A DNA stretch of 64,000 nt from Climacteris rufus (GCA_013398175.1 VZRZ01002452.1:169510-233509), one strand, 5' to 3'; shown: positions 21,362 to 33,150, counted from the stretch's first letter. Made by a program: numbers and translations. Notes: generated by a model from the letters alone, not told the origin.

Positions 21362-21854
21362 AAGGGAGCACAGTGCTGCAGCTGAGCTGAGGGAGCAGCT
21401 CCAGAGGAGGCACCAGGATGATCAGAGGGATGGAGCAGCTCTGCTGTGAGGAAAGCCTGGGAGAACTGGGAGTGTTCAGCCTGGAAAAGGGAAGGCTCAG
21501 GGCTGACCTAATTGTGGCCTTCCAGTGCCCAAAGGCAACCTACAAGAGACATGGAGAGAGGTGATTGACAAAGGCCTGGGCTGACAGGACAAGGGGGAAG
21601 GGAGCCTACTCACAGACTGACAGAGAGCAAGTTTAGATTGGATCTTAGGAAGGAAATGTTCCCTGGGAGAGTGGGGAGGCCCTGGCACAGGGTGCCCAGA
21701 GAAGCTGTGGCTGCCCCTGGATTCCTGGAAGTGTCCAAAGCCAGGTTGGACAGGGCTTGGAGCAGCCTGGGACAGTGGGATGTGTCCCTGCCCGTGGCAG
21801 GGGACAAAATAGGATGAGCTTTAAGGTCCCTTTCAACCCAACCCATGTATGATG
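21362..21854 (+). mobile_element. CR1 LINE, about 490 bp, with recognisable ORF2 tail
   Basis: A plus-strand CR1. Near 21407-21525 one frame reads RMIRGMEQL, then GELGVFSLEKGRLRADLIVA, which matches the C-terminal region of CR1 ORF2. It continues through 'tttagattggatcttaggaa' and 'gtggctgcccctggattcct' to 'ctttcaacccaacccatgta'. The lack of the VPEGR-type decay ('gcaagtttagattggatc') suggests a less altered sub-type. Reverse-transcriptase and endonuclease domains are absent. Confidence 0.93.
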
Positions 21855-21989
21855 TACCTAAATACACTGTAACCTATGGCATATGGAACCTTCCTCCTTG
21901 TATAAGGTGACGAATTTATAAAGATTAATGACCCAGGATTTAATCCTAAGAAACATCCTTGCAAATACTTTTCTTAGTCAGATTCACTC

Positions 21990-22108
21990 TTCCTGGCTCC
22001 AGAGCAGAGGGGCTCCAGCCCTGGGGCAGCTCCGTGGCTCCTCTGGGCTCTCTCCAGCAGCTCCACGTCCTCCTGCTGTTGGGGGCCCCAGAGCTGGATG
22101 CAGCACAT
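21990..22108 (-). mobile_element. CR1 LINE ORF2 fragment lacking the 3' end
   Basis: A minus-strand piece with only an inner ORF2 segment: 'ctccagagcagaggggctcc', 'ctctccagcagctccacgtc', 'gggggccccagagctggatg'. It is nearly identical to 31090-31180 in the long copy at 30694. The entire 3' part is missing. It sits about 135 bases from a plus-strand CR1. Confidence 0.87.
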
Positions 22109-23891
22109 AACTTGGCTTGACAGAGATCATTTTCCATATCAGATGTTCTCTGAAAGGAATTTAGTTCTCCAAAACAGAGCTGGCAATTCAGGAAAACTTC
22201 AGATCTGTGAACAAAGGATTTGCTCCCGCACTAAGAAAAATTCACTAAGTGAGGTTCCCAACAGCATGGAAGTATCCAAGAGCTGCTGGCAAAATTCTCC
22301 ACTTCAGCTCTGGATTCAGTGCATTCCCAGCCCAGTGAAGACCCCACCAACCTGGCAGAAATGCTCGTGAGACTAAAGTCCAGAAATTTTCCATATGAGT
22401 TCAGAAACGTTGAGGAGCAGCAGTATAAAGTCCAGGCCCAGTTCCAAATTCCACTCACGCACACTGGATAAAAACCAGCCTAATGTAAAAGCACATTTAA
22501 AAATATTTACATCAAACCAAACCATTACAGAGATAAGAGAGGTATTTATAGAAACTCATGGGTTTTACACACACACCGTGTTTAACTGTTTAATTGCTGG
22601 AATTTCAATCAGGATGTGGGGGAGTGGGGTTCTTCCCAAGCAGGAAACAACCTAAGTAAACTGAGTTAAGACATGGACCACTCAACACATTCAAGAGTTT
22701 AACTCAGCTTCTTCCACCTTCTGATTTCTGAATGAGCACTAAGCCAAACAGGGGAAGGTTCAACCCAAGATGAAGTCACTCAAAAAGCAAATATCTGCAG
22801 TGGCTGCTGGAGATCCCAAGCAGGGCAGTCACAGCCTGGAGAGCAAACCCAAGATGCTTGAGGGGACAAGCAGAGGCTGCTCAGCCAAGTCTCCTCAGGC
22901 TCCAACAATTCCAGTCTTGACCTAAAAGTTTCTTAACCTGGAGCTGAATTGGACCAGGAGCCCTCAGAGCAGGAGCTTTCTCAGGCAAAGCCAACATTTC
23001 ACATCTTCTCACTTGAAAAACCATCTTGCCCTCTGGATCTCCCATCAGTTCCAGGCCTGCTTTGTCTCCCTTTTCCCACCTCAACACACATCAAACCCAT
23101 CCTTGGCTCTCCCTTTCCACAGCCCTGGACTTCTGCTCCTGCCCCAAAAAAGCCACACAGCCCAACAGGGTCTCCCACTGCTGCTTCAGCTTGGGGATAG
23201 AGGGGAAACCATGCAGAAAAAGGGGACAGGAGAAGCATCACAGTCCCTTTTTTAAAAATTTATCCTTTTTTTCTAACATGAAAAGAGGAAAAAAGGGAAG
23301 ATGGGGGACATGGACAGAGGATCATCATTGTTGCTTCAAGGCTGGCACAAGCAAGGGACAGCTTTTCTGAAATCCTTGGCATTTTCTGTCCCATCCCACC
23401 TAAGTTGGGGTGAGCAGCTGAGGGTGGCAGAGGAAGAAACACCTGGATTTTGTCTGTACCCAAAGAGCAGGCATTGATTCAGGGCAGCTTTTTCCCAAAG
23501 CAGGGCTGCAGTGCTAAATTATTGTGAGGATAAGGGTCAGAGTGTGCCCAAAGTTTTGATCCCAGTGCAGCACAGTGGATCCAAGAGCAGCTGACATTGA
23601 AAGTTCATGTCCCTAAGTGAGCAACAAAACATATAAAAGGGAAAAAAACATAGAGCCAACCCTGCTTTTTCCATATTCCTGCACAAGAAGAGCTGGATGG
23701 GGTCAGACAGACACTTCAGCCATCCCAGTGTCTTCTGTGCCCAACAGGGAAGTGTGAATCCCTAAGGGAAAGCTGAAGGCAGGCAGAGGGACATTTTTCC
23801 AGCATGCTTCCCAGAGGGATTTCCTGACAGGGAAATTCCTATGTCACAGCTCCTGTGCATCATGTTCTCCCACTATTACAACATATTTAAT

Positions 23892-23915
23892 TCTCTTATA
23901 TATATGTATATACTC
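23892..23915. repeat. Short TA-rich microsatellite
   Basis: 'ttctcttatatatatgtata' and flanks form a short, interrupted TA/TG run. Confidence 0.6.
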
Positions 23916-23999
23916 AGAAGGCTTGACCTGCCCAGCTCTCATAATGCTGGGCACTAAAAACTAAAATAAAGAGTTAAAGCAGAACCTGCTCCAACAAAA

Positions 24000-24240
24000 T
24001 CACACTACAAAGTTTACATTTGGAAACGTTTCCAGCTTTCTTCTACAAGAAATATAAACTATCAGAAAATAATTTGCCCGTCTTCAGGCAAATGACAGAA
24101 GTTTATATCAGGAATCATATCTTTGCCAATCCAAGGAATTTTGACGCAGCTAATGAGCACGAGTCTCCTTTTTAATATAAAACAAAAATGTATTATTTAC
24201 TAGGAAGATATTAAGACTAATAAACACTAAAAAAAGAAAC
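24000..24240. promoter_or_regulatory. Candidate conserved non-coding block with a palindrome and a hairpin
   Basis: Repeat-free AT-rich sequence with GGAAACGTTTCC (24022-24033, a perfect 12-base palindrome) and ATTTGCC...GGCAAAT (24072-24078 and 24087-24093, an 8-base loop). A low-CpG run with TTTGACGCAGCTAATGAGC-like sequence follows near 24140. No gene is seen. A regulatory role is inference. Confidence 0.2.
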
Positions 24241-24567
24241 CCACTCACAGCTCTTTATAGGAGCAGCACGTACTGTGTGTTTTACTCAGGCTGCTGCTGA
24301 CCTGATGTTTATTAACTTTCTAAATCAACACAATAAAATACACCATGCACAGAGTGTTGCTGGAGATTCAGCTTATGCATTTCTTGACCCAGAAATCATT
24401 TCTCATTTTAAAACACCAAGTGCTTCTGTACCAAAGTTCATTTCATAGAAAGAAGAGCCCCAAACCATATCAAGCAGCAACACTTTATATTCAACACCTG
24501 CAATCTCCATGGCATCCAAAGCTTTCCTGGAGGGAGCAGGGAAAAAGGTGCTGGGAGGAGCAGCTAA

Positions 24568-24606
24568 ACTCAAGCTAGACTCAAATTCAAACTCAAACTC
24601 AAAGAT
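24568..24606. repeat. Imperfect ACTCAA hexamer repeat
   Basis: About six copies of a hexamer, ACTCAA with variants (actcaagctagactcaaat, tcaaactcaaactcaaag). On the minus strand it translates as alternating Phe-Glu (FEFEFEFE), which explains part of a long open frame there. Confidence 0.85.
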
Positions 24607-24718
24607 ACAAGATGAATTGGTACCTCTTGGATGTGAGCTTCCTTGGGATGGAGATAACCCGGAGAGGAGTGTGCCTGGGCAGGGAGTCTTCACAGCATTC
24701 CAGAGCTCTGCAGCAGCA

Positions 24719-24740
24719 AGGAGAGAGAGAGAGAGAGAAA
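24719..24740. repeat. GA dinucleotide repeat
   Basis: About ten GA units (ggagagagagagagagagag). A simple microsatellite. Confidence 0.9.
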
Positions 24741-27057
24741 CACCAGTGAGGCTCCCTGGAAAACCTGCCAGAGGAATACACAGCTCTTCCCAGCTCAGAG
24801 TGGTCTGCACCTCCACTGGAGCAGAAGGAGAAATGGGACATGTAAGAAATGCAGGCAAAAAAAGGAGGAGCGCTGGAGCTGCAGGATGAGGAGAGGGAAG
24901 GGATACCAGAGCTGGCAATAAAACCAAGGTCTCCCCAGCTTCCCAAAGGGAGAAAACAAAGTCCAAGCTTCCACTGAAATACTTGTTAACCAGCTATTTG
25001 TCAGGATTTGGGACTAAACAGGTTTTAGCCTAAGTTTTACATGTTCCTCCTACATCCTCCCTTCCCAGCTGACACAAAAGCTCAGTGAACTGAAAATGAA
25101 ATCCCTCAAAATAAAGTGCAGCACCCAAAAAAGCTCTCAAGGCACTCCACATGCTTTCTGCATTACAGAGAGGAACAGAAAACCCACTGTTCCCAAAGCA
25201 GGACCAGCTTCTTGGAACAGTTGTTTATTTTAACCAACCCAGTACCAAAAGGTTTACATTAAATATTTTTTCATGGTTTCTAACCACTGATCCCATATTA
25301 GTTTACATTCACTCAAAAAACACTCTGGGGGAGAAAGCAAGATGCAGAAAACATTGAATCCAGTAACACAACTGAGATTTTCTTCCAGAGTGCTGATCCA
25401 TCCCACCTTTCCCTGTAAAACTGTGCCTTCAAGCCCAGCAAATGAAGCAGCATGAATTTGTAAATGAATAGAAAACGGTAAAACCTTCATTTTTTACTGA
25501 ATCTTTCCTTTTCCTGCCTGCTGCAGGAAGCCACCACCTGCCATCAGGGAGATCTCTCCATCCTTGGAGAGAAATCAAAACCCACCCTGCTGATGCTCCA
25601 ATGTCCAGATAATCTCAACAAGTGGTGCTACCAGGAGCATGAGCACACTCAGGGAAATGGGTCAGGAATATTCCCACCTGTTGCTTCCACAGTTGCTTGA
25701 CTTCTGTATTTCTACATCATAAAAAGCATATTCCATGCTTGGAATTTAATCCTGGTTTCAGGGCTTTTTAACTTGTTTTTATGGCCCTTCAATTCAAAGA
25801 CAGAACCCTAAAATATCTTCAGGAGAGAGAGGAAAGTGGAAGAGAATTTCAGCAGACAAGGACTTGACAAATCTCATCCCATCAAGCTCTGCAGTGGCAA
25901 ATTAGTCTCTCTCTGAGCACATTCTGTACTCAAAGTAGCCTCAGTGCTTCAGGAGGTACCAAATATAACACAGCCCCATTTTAACTTCCTTCCAGGAATA
26001 CACACACTCATTTATCAAGAAGACGTGGGCTGCAGCTCCGCTTCCAACAGCTCCAGTAACATTTTGTAAAATTAAACAAATTACTCCTTTTGTGGCAAGA
26101 AAGAAGCTGAAAATAAGTTCGAGCAAATGGGGGAGAAAACCACCTCCCCCACATCTTCCTCCCCCTTGGATTTGGGGAAAGCACGCCTTCCCCCAGGCTC
26201 AGCATCAACCACGGCATCACCAGCCACTCCTTCTGCTGCTCTCACACCTCCAATCCCATTTTGCCATTATTATTTCATTTACCAGAGCGGGTTTGATACC
26301 TCTATTTGCTTCAAGCCCCCCATTTTGGAATATTTTTACATCCTTATGTTTGTATAAGCCAAGGAAGTCCGTAAGCTCTTGCTTACAAATCCTAAAGGTT
26401 CGTGTCCAACAGTGCTGAATGTCATGAGGGTTTCCAGGATTTGGCAGGAGGACAGCACTGCCACAACCTTTAATGCTGAGGAATTCTCCAAGCATTCCCC
26501 TTTTTGTTCAGCTTTGGCTGCTAAAGAGAGAGAGAACAGTCCCCACCTCTCATTAACCTTGGCAGTGAATCTTTCTTTAGCTGCAACAGCATCAATACCT
26601 GCTTGCATTGTGCTGCCACTCAGCAGTTTTACACCTTTTTGGGTTTTTTGGGCTCCTTTGCTGTTTTTTCTTGACCAGAAGTCAAAATGATTCAATTCAG
26701 AATAAGTGGATGCTGCTGCTGCAGAGAGAAGCTGTGCTGAGGCACAGAGATGGAGTGTTCAGCTGCCAACACACATCCCTGCCCTCTGCCACTGGAAAAC
26801 CAGCAGGGAACGGTCAGGACTGACCAAATTTGGATGTATTTGCACAAAAATAACCAGTCTCTGTTGGTGTCTTTGAGTGGAAGTGCAAAGACAATCATTA
26901 AAAAACGAGACAACACAAATACATTTGCAAGGAAGTATTAATTTGGAAAATTTAGGGAAACAGCACAACATTGGGATGTCCATGTTCACCAAGAGTGTGA
27001 TTTGGGATTAAACCCCAGATTACTGGCAGGAAACGTTTCAATAAAAACACAGCCCTG

Positions 27058-27226
27058 CCTGTGGGGCAGCCACACCTGAGCACCCTGTGCCAGGGCCTCT
27101 CCACCCTTCCAGGGAACAATTCCTGCCCAAAATCCCATCTGACCCTAACGCTGGCTGTGTGAAGCCATTCCCCCCTGTCCTGGCACTACAAGCTCCTGTA
27201 AAAAGTCCCTCTCCATCTTTCTTGTC
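27058..27226 (-). mobile_element. CR1 LINE inner fragment, diverged
   Basis: A minus-strand CR1 piece from 'ggggcagccacacctgagca' through 'caattcctgcccaaaatccc' to 'aagtccctctccatctttct'. The 3' terminal 100 or so bases are missing at the low-coordinate end. The last segment differs from the common sub-type and matches the 'agctcctgtagaaagtccc' kind of avian CR1. Confidence 0.82.
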
Positions 27227-27894
27227 AGGATGAGCAAAGAAAGCAAAGCAGGTTCCTGCAGTTTAGAATTCTCCCCTCCCACTTTCTTCTTGCTATGAAA
27301 GAGATTAAATCCCTTAATATTTCCTAAGATTACTGCAGCTACTTAGTAGGGAAGCTCATTGCCTAATAACTTCATCAACTACATGTGCTATTCCAAGCAG
27401 CAAATCAGGATTTTTAATTCTATCCTCCCTCCTATGCCCAAAATTTAGTTTCTTCTTTTGTTTTAGTAGCTACACTTTAATGATGATCTTACTACAATTT
27501 TTCTTCTATATTTCTCCTTTTTTATCCATTACTTTCGTTGTTCTTTCCATAAAATTTGACTCCAGTGGTAGGAGCTGGGTAGATGGATTATAAAATAGAT
27601 TAAGAGTTAATTAGGATGTGGTGATTAAAACACCTGCTTTGGTAGACTGCAGAGGGTTCTGATAAAATAGTGGTAGCATAATTCATCTTAAAATACACTC
27701 CACAACTGCTTATCAAATGAAGATAAAAACATTCAGCAAAAGTCTGACATGCTGCAGAGCTAAATCATATTCCAGAATATTTTGGGTTTAACCCTCTGAG
27801 TAACCAAACCCCACAAAATGGAAAGGGAAAAATTCCCCCAAAGTCTGTATTCAAGTTTTTTACTGCCCATTTTCTATAAATTTCCCCAAACTTC

Positions 27895-27914
27895 TTCTAG
27901 AATTGATTCTAGAA
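27895..27914. promoter_or_regulatory. Two TTCTAGAA palindromes 12 bases apart
   Basis: TTCTAGAA occurs at 27895-27902 and 27907-27914. Each fits the TTCnnGAA core of a heat-shock element, but the phase between the two is not the 5-base step that heat-shock factor trimers prefer. This may well be chance in AT-rich sequence. Confidence 0.2.
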
Positions 27915-28165
27915 TCATTATTCTCACTTGCGTAATTTATATATTAAAAGGCACCTCGAGGTTTCTAAGTCATAGATGACTTTGTAATGAAAAGAAAACA
28001 ATTTCATTATCTCAGATTATTGTTAGCTGAAGGAAATATTAACTGTACTACTGACAACAGTCAACCTACAGAAAGTGCAGCATTAAAAATTACATGCAGT
28101 TGTTGTCTTAGATATAAAAATAAACCTTTCAGTGAGAACAGCCTCAGCTTGACCTCTTCCTCTAT

Positions 28166-28190
28166 TTAAAAAAAAAATAAAATAAAATCG
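28166..28190. repeat. A-rich run
   Basis: 'ttaaaaaaaaaataaaataa' low-complexity sequence. A similar run lies at 28518-28543. Confidence 0.8.
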
Positions 28191-28517
28191 AAGCAAAACA
28201 CTTCAACACAAACCTTCCCAGCATTACAAAAGAGGGATTAATGAGAATCTATTTGGACACTGGGAAAAGCCCTGGCAGGTTCATTCTGAAGGTTAATTCA
28301 GACACCTTTACTCACACAGGGAAGAGAATTAAAGGAACTGAATTTAATATTGAAGGGTGTGGTGTGGAGCTGGGAAAAAGGAGCCACTACAGAGAGGATA
28401 TCTGTCATGGAGCCTGATGCACTTGGGATCTAAATTATGGAAGAACAGGACAAAATATTAATGAATATATACAGATTATCCAGAACAGATCTGAATTCCA
28501 TTCTGCTCAGGGCACAT

Positions 28518-28543
28518 TTAAAAAAAAATAAGAAAAAAAAATC
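28518..28543. repeat. A-rich run
   Basis: 'tttaaaaaaaaataagaaaa' low-complexity sequence. Confidence 0.8.
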
Positions 28544-30693
28544 CTGAGAAACCAGAGTTATTGGCAAAAAAAACTTCTATATGAGATCCACCTGGAGCAA
28601 CTGGAAGCAAAAACATCTGTGCAAATACCTAGCAGGAAATCAAGGCATGGAAAGAAATCATTTTGGAAGGCAGAGAACATTGCAGGAAACCACAGGGTCG
28701 TTCCTGGCTGGAAACCCTTCCCATCTTTCCTTCCCTTCAAAGCTGGCAGTCGCCTTTGTGCCACCAGGACTGCACTGGGGCTGTTCAGAGAACTGAATTA
28801 GGGAAGGGATGCAGGTTAAAAATAACCTGCTCTGGTTCAGCAGATGGCCCTGGGAGAGCTGGACCAGCACAGGGAGCCCAGCAATGGGAACAGGCAGCTC
28901 AGGAGGAGGGAACATCCTGGGAAAATGCTTCACCCTGGAGTTAGGAAATACAAGACACAGCCAGGACAACTGGCATGGAACAAGAGGGGCAGCACCAGCA
29001 GGAATTCACCCCTGGATTCCCCAAACACCGATGGTGCTCAGCAGAGAAAGTGCCCAGGGCTGCTTCCATCTCCTGAGCTCCCTCCTGTCAGCACTTGTCC
29101 TGGCCAACTGGTGGAAGAACTGGAATTTCTGGGAATCACCAGCGATGGCTTTGGCCAGTCTGGAGAAGAAGGAGCTTTTAAGGCAGAGGGTGAAAAGGGC
29201 CATGTGCTTCACCAGCACCACATCCCCATGGGAAAACATCCATCCGGGAAAACTCCATGCAACAGCACACGACATCTCCAGGTGTGCAACGAGTTGCTAA
29301 ACTTAGAGAAACTCCCCTTGAAACAAAACTTGAAACTCCAGAGTATTAAATATCCCACAGAGCCACCTTTGTTTTTTTACATGCAGGATATAAGTGAGAG
29401 AGAACTCAAGAGGCAGGAAAGGTGTGGAAGTTATTAAACTGGCAAAGCTGGGCATCCTTCCTTCAGGAACATCCTGTTGGCTCAGCTCCCAAGAAAGACA
29501 AGTGACACAGCCAGGATTCAGCTGCTGAACGTCACCCCTGACCACACCTCCCTTCTACATCACTCCTACTGTATCCTTAGAATAACTTTCCCAGTTGCAG
29601 GATGCCAGCAGAAGGCCAGAAGGGCAGAGAGAGATTAGGAAAAGCGGCAAATCCCATCCGCATTTTTACTTACTCACAGTTACTGATTAGGGGAAAAAAA
29701 AAAGAAGTTTAATCCCCTGGAAAACTGGAGGGGTTGCTTTTGGAGCCAAAGAGCAGGAAAAGGACAACTGCTACTGAAATATCAGCACTGGGCTCTCTGC
29801 TCCTGCAGAGCTCTGGATTTCAGGTGCCCAGGATGGGTGGATTCAAGATATTTAAGCCAGACACTCTAATCTGGACTCGTATCAGCAGATAAGAGAGACT
29901 TAAACAGAGTGAGGTCTGGTTTGCTTTAATATTTAGCTCCAGTTAAAAGAGACTCATTTCTCTAAGACCAGTCTTTCAGGCATGCCAGTTTACCATGAAA
30001 TATTGCTCTGCACCACTTCTGCCAAATTTTGTAATCCAGAAAAATACACACTGAAGACAAATGCCCTCACCCTTGATTTTCACTTTATTGTGTTTAGAAA
30101 AGCAAGGGGCAATATGTTCTAGTCTAGTTTATTAATCTACTTCAATTTATGTAGCCATCTTTTGAGAAAGGTTTATCTTAACTCCCCGAACTCAGAATAA
30201 TGGGAATATCAGAATCATTTCGCTCAATGCATTGCTGAGTAGCTGAGTTTGGGGAGACAGATCCTACTGTAACAGGGCATAGAAAATAAGGACTAATTAA
30301 ATCAGCTTGAAACACCTAAGTCCCCAGCACCAGGAGATCTCCAAGGATGCTGAGGAAGGTGGCCAGGATCAGTGCAAGGACTGTTGATATCTACTCTGAA
30401 GGATGATGGCAATCACACCTGGCAGGGGGGTGGCCTGCTCCAGGCAGGATGAGAGCACCGTGGGTGGCACTTACCTCAGCTTCAGTGAGGTTTTCCACCC
30501 ACACTGCACCATTTCCACTTGATCTCCCACTGTTATATCCTTGTACTCTACCCATTCCCTTCACAGCTCCCAGTTTGGCTACAAGGTGCATGGAAAACGT
30601 GCTGAGCTGTTAGATGGAAAAGGAGGTTCTGCACAGCCCAAAGTTCAGCTGGTGGCTGCTTGTGTGTGGCGTTTCTTGGGGCTGATCCTAAAC

Positions 30694-31250
30694 TCATGGA
30701 ACCACGGAATGGTTGGGTTGGAATGGACCTTGAAGACCATCCAGTGCCACCCCTGCCCTGGGCAGGGACACCTTGCACTATCCTAGGCTGCTCCAAGCCC
30801 TGTCCAACCCAGCCTTGGACAATTCCAGGGATCCAGGGGCAGCCACAGCTTCTCTGGGCACCCTGTGCCAGGGTCTCCCACCCTCATAGGCAGGTATTTC
30901 TTCCCCATATCCCATCTATCCCTGCCCTGTGGCAGTGGGAGCCATTCCCTGTGTCCTGTCCCTCCATCCCTTGTCCCCAGTCCCTCTCCAGCTCTCCTGG
31001 AGCCCCTTTAGGCCCTGCAAGGGGCTCTGAGCTCTCCCTGGAGCCTTCTCCTCTCCAGGTGAGCCCCCCCAGCTCTCCCAGCCTGGCTCCAGAGCAGAGG
31101 GGCTCCAGCCCTGGGGCAGCTCCGTGGCTCCTCTGGGCTCTCTCCAGCAGCTCCATGTCCTCCTGCTGTTGGCCCCAGGGCTGGGGCAGCTCTGCAGGGG
31201 GGGTCTCACCTGGGCAGGGCAGAATTCCCTCTCTCAACCTGAACTCCTGG
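30694..31250 (-). mobile_element. CR1 LINE, about 555 bp, longest minus-strand copy
   Basis: A minus-strand CR1 with the 3' end at 'catggaaccacggaatggtt' and continuing far into ORF2: 'gtccctctccagctctcctg', 'tctcctctccaggtgagccc', 'tccagagcagaggggctcca', 'gcagctccatgtcctcctgc', and finally 'gggggtctcacctgggcagg'. It acts as the local reference that explains the 3'-less pieces at 9379, 18993, 21990 and 51661. The long open frames on both strands (up to 230 codons) are translations of the repeat; the reading frame of ORF2 itself is broken. Confidence 0.95.
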
Positions 31251-32671
31251 TTAAGAACAGCCCTTGATCCCTTCAGGGTGTTTTGCCAATGCAGCCACAC
31301 AAGGCAGAGTTGGAACCTTTTCTCCACAGTCCTCCTGACAACGGAAACATGACAACAAAATCAATCTGGAGATTGTTGTATTGACAGAGACACTTCCTCC
31401 ATCTGAAAAAACAACTGAACCACAGTGATGAAATCATTGTTTGAACTGTGATCCTGCAGGGAAACCTTTCAGCTCTAGAAAATTCACCCATCCCACTTCT
31501 CATGTACATCCTGGGAGAAGGAGTTCTGGTCAAAAATGGGCTTAACAAAATGGATTTTTAAAAATTTACTTATCCATAAAGTTTCTCAAAGCAACAACTG
31601 CCTATTTATCAGGTGTTTTGCCTTCCATTATACCCAAAGCACACACATTCTGCCATACCTGCACAGCATCCCTGAGCTGACCTACACTTCATTAAGTAAT
31701 TAATTGAGCGATTCAGTCAGATTAGGTAGCAATAAAAATTATTTTAAGGTGGGTAACTGCTTTTCCACAAAGGTGTTCCCAAAGTTCCCCACAATCTTTC
31801 AAGGCCCTTAATTACTTTTCAATAACAAGCTCACTTAAGAGCTTAAAAGCAATTAAAAATGAGTTAAGTCAACATTTCTTTCACTGGGGTTTATTAAGCA
31901 CTTGTTTGAAGCAGTCCCAATTTCTCCTTCCTTTGGAAGTCATTGGCAATTTCTGTCACCACAGACTTAATTTTTATTCACTTAATTCCCTCTGCCACAC
32001 AGGGACAGGTATTACAGTAGCAATGCTGGTGAAAAACTCGCCAAAATTTAGAGTAATATCCCCCAGTTCTTACGGAGATTATAGGGGGACCTCCCTAACA
32101 CTCAACTACTTCATCTTCCTGAATATTGCACATGGATTAGAAAAATTCTTGATAATATTAGAGCAAAACAACGAGCTTTCCCCCAGCTTTTGCAAAGGAC
32201 TTTAATCATTTCCTGTTCCAATCCCAGCACGGACCTTGCCTAAGGCACATTAATCCTGACCCCACACATTTGGTTCCTGCAACGGGGCCAGGTCACCAAG
32301 CAGGCCAGAAATGGTCCATTATTAACGATTTAGTCACTCCAGAGTGTGGATTTCCTCATTTCTGGCAGTGCCACTTCCCAGGTTTCTGGTGTCTGGTGCT
32401 CCTGAACTTTCCCACTGGCTCTCATTCCAAACTACTCCAGGTTGTTCTCCAAGCTCTGCCCCCATTTCCCCAACATTGTTCTCCTCTGTCCTACCCCACA
32501 CCTATATATTCCACATGCTCCTCTATTTGATTTTTCTGTAGTGACTCCCATTTGAAAACCACTTCCCCTTGCATAAAAAACCCCCTGGACCTTCCTCCAA
32601 ACAATTCCTAGAAGTGTTTCTTTTTCCGTTCTCCTTCACACCCCAGGGAGTGTTTCCACTCTCACAGTATA
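31251..32671. other. Unique sequence with an AT-rich homeodomain-like cluster
   Basis: About 1.4 kb with no CR1. No gene is supported. See the separate entry for 31.68-31.88 kb. Confidence 0.5.
31685..31880. promoter_or_regulatory. Candidate conserved non-coding element with clustered TAAT sites
   Basis: The block contains cattaagtaattaattgagc, aggtagcaataaaaattatt, cccttaattacttttcaata and the NKX2-like cacttaagagc, with more ATTA cores. Such density is typical of developmental enhancers but also occurs by chance in AT-rich DNA. No repeat is seen, and the function is inference. Confidence 0.25.
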
Positions 32672-32938
32672 CAACAAAGGGGAATGGCTTCCCACTGCCA
32701 GAGGGCACGGTTGGGTGGGATATTGGGCAGGAATTGTTCCCTGGGAGGGTGGGGAGGCCCTGGCACAGGTTGCCCAGAGAAGCTGTGGCTGCCCCTGGAT
32801 CCCTGGAAGTGTCCAAGGCCAGGCTGGATGGGGTTTGGAGCAGCCTGGGATAGTGCAAGGTGTCCCTGCCCATGGCAGGGAGTGCAACTGGATCAGCTTT
32901 AAGGTCCCTTCCAACCCAAACCATTCCAGGACTCCATG
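32672..32938 (+). mobile_element. CR1 LINE, 5'-truncated
   Basis: A plus-strand CR1 of about 267 bp from 'caacaaaggggaatggcttc' to 'accattccaggactccatga'. It contains the full last part of the common sub-type: 'ctggcacaggttgcccagag', 'aaggccaggctggatggggt', 'gtgtccctgcccatggcagg'. One of the cleaner copies. Confidence 0.95.
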
Positions 32939-33150
32939 AACTTCTCAATGCATTACCTTCTTCCATGTAAAATTCAGCTTCCCTAGGAAAAGGCCATGTC
33001 AGAGTCAGTGCAAAAAGCACATCAAAATTAAGCAATGTGACAGATCTTTTTTTTTCCTCTCCACTGACTAAAGGGAGAAACATTCCAAAGCAATGGGCAG
33101 CACCCGAGCTTGTCTTCTGCTCCAATGCCTTTGCTGTACCCTCTCTCTGA
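32939..33150. other. Spacer between CR1 copies
   Basis: No gene or repeat beyond a short T run near 33050. Confidence 0.5.

Larger units (their letters stand above)
22109..27057. other. Longest CR1-free stretch (4.9 kb), no gene supported
   Basis: No CR1 is visible here although the window averages one piece per 1.8 kb. It holds scattered open frames: 187 codons on minus at 24403-24966 across two microsatellites, and 119 codons on minus at 26336-26695. None has a domain I recognise. AT-rich sequence at 23.9-24.35 kb contains a perfect 12-base palindrome and a 7-base-arm hairpin. Confidence 0.5.
27227..30693. other. CR1-free stretch, no gene supported
   Basis: About 3.5 kb. The left part (27.3-28.2 kb) is AT-rich and gene-poor. 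The right part (28.65-29.45 kb) is GC-richer with 163- and 197-codon plus frames overlapping each other and a 103-codon minus frame. They share no known motif, so I do not call a gene. Poly-A-rich runs lie at 28.17 and 28.52 kb. Confidence 0.45.

Noticed and set aside
26336..26695. A 119-codon minus frame with Lys-rich text that at first recalled histone H1
   Set aside because: The Lys/Pro run is short, in another register than the open frame, and followed by a stop. No H1 globular domain is present.
30660..31352. A 230-codon plus-strand frame
   Set aside because: It is antisense to the long minus-strand CR1 and contains no host-like domain.
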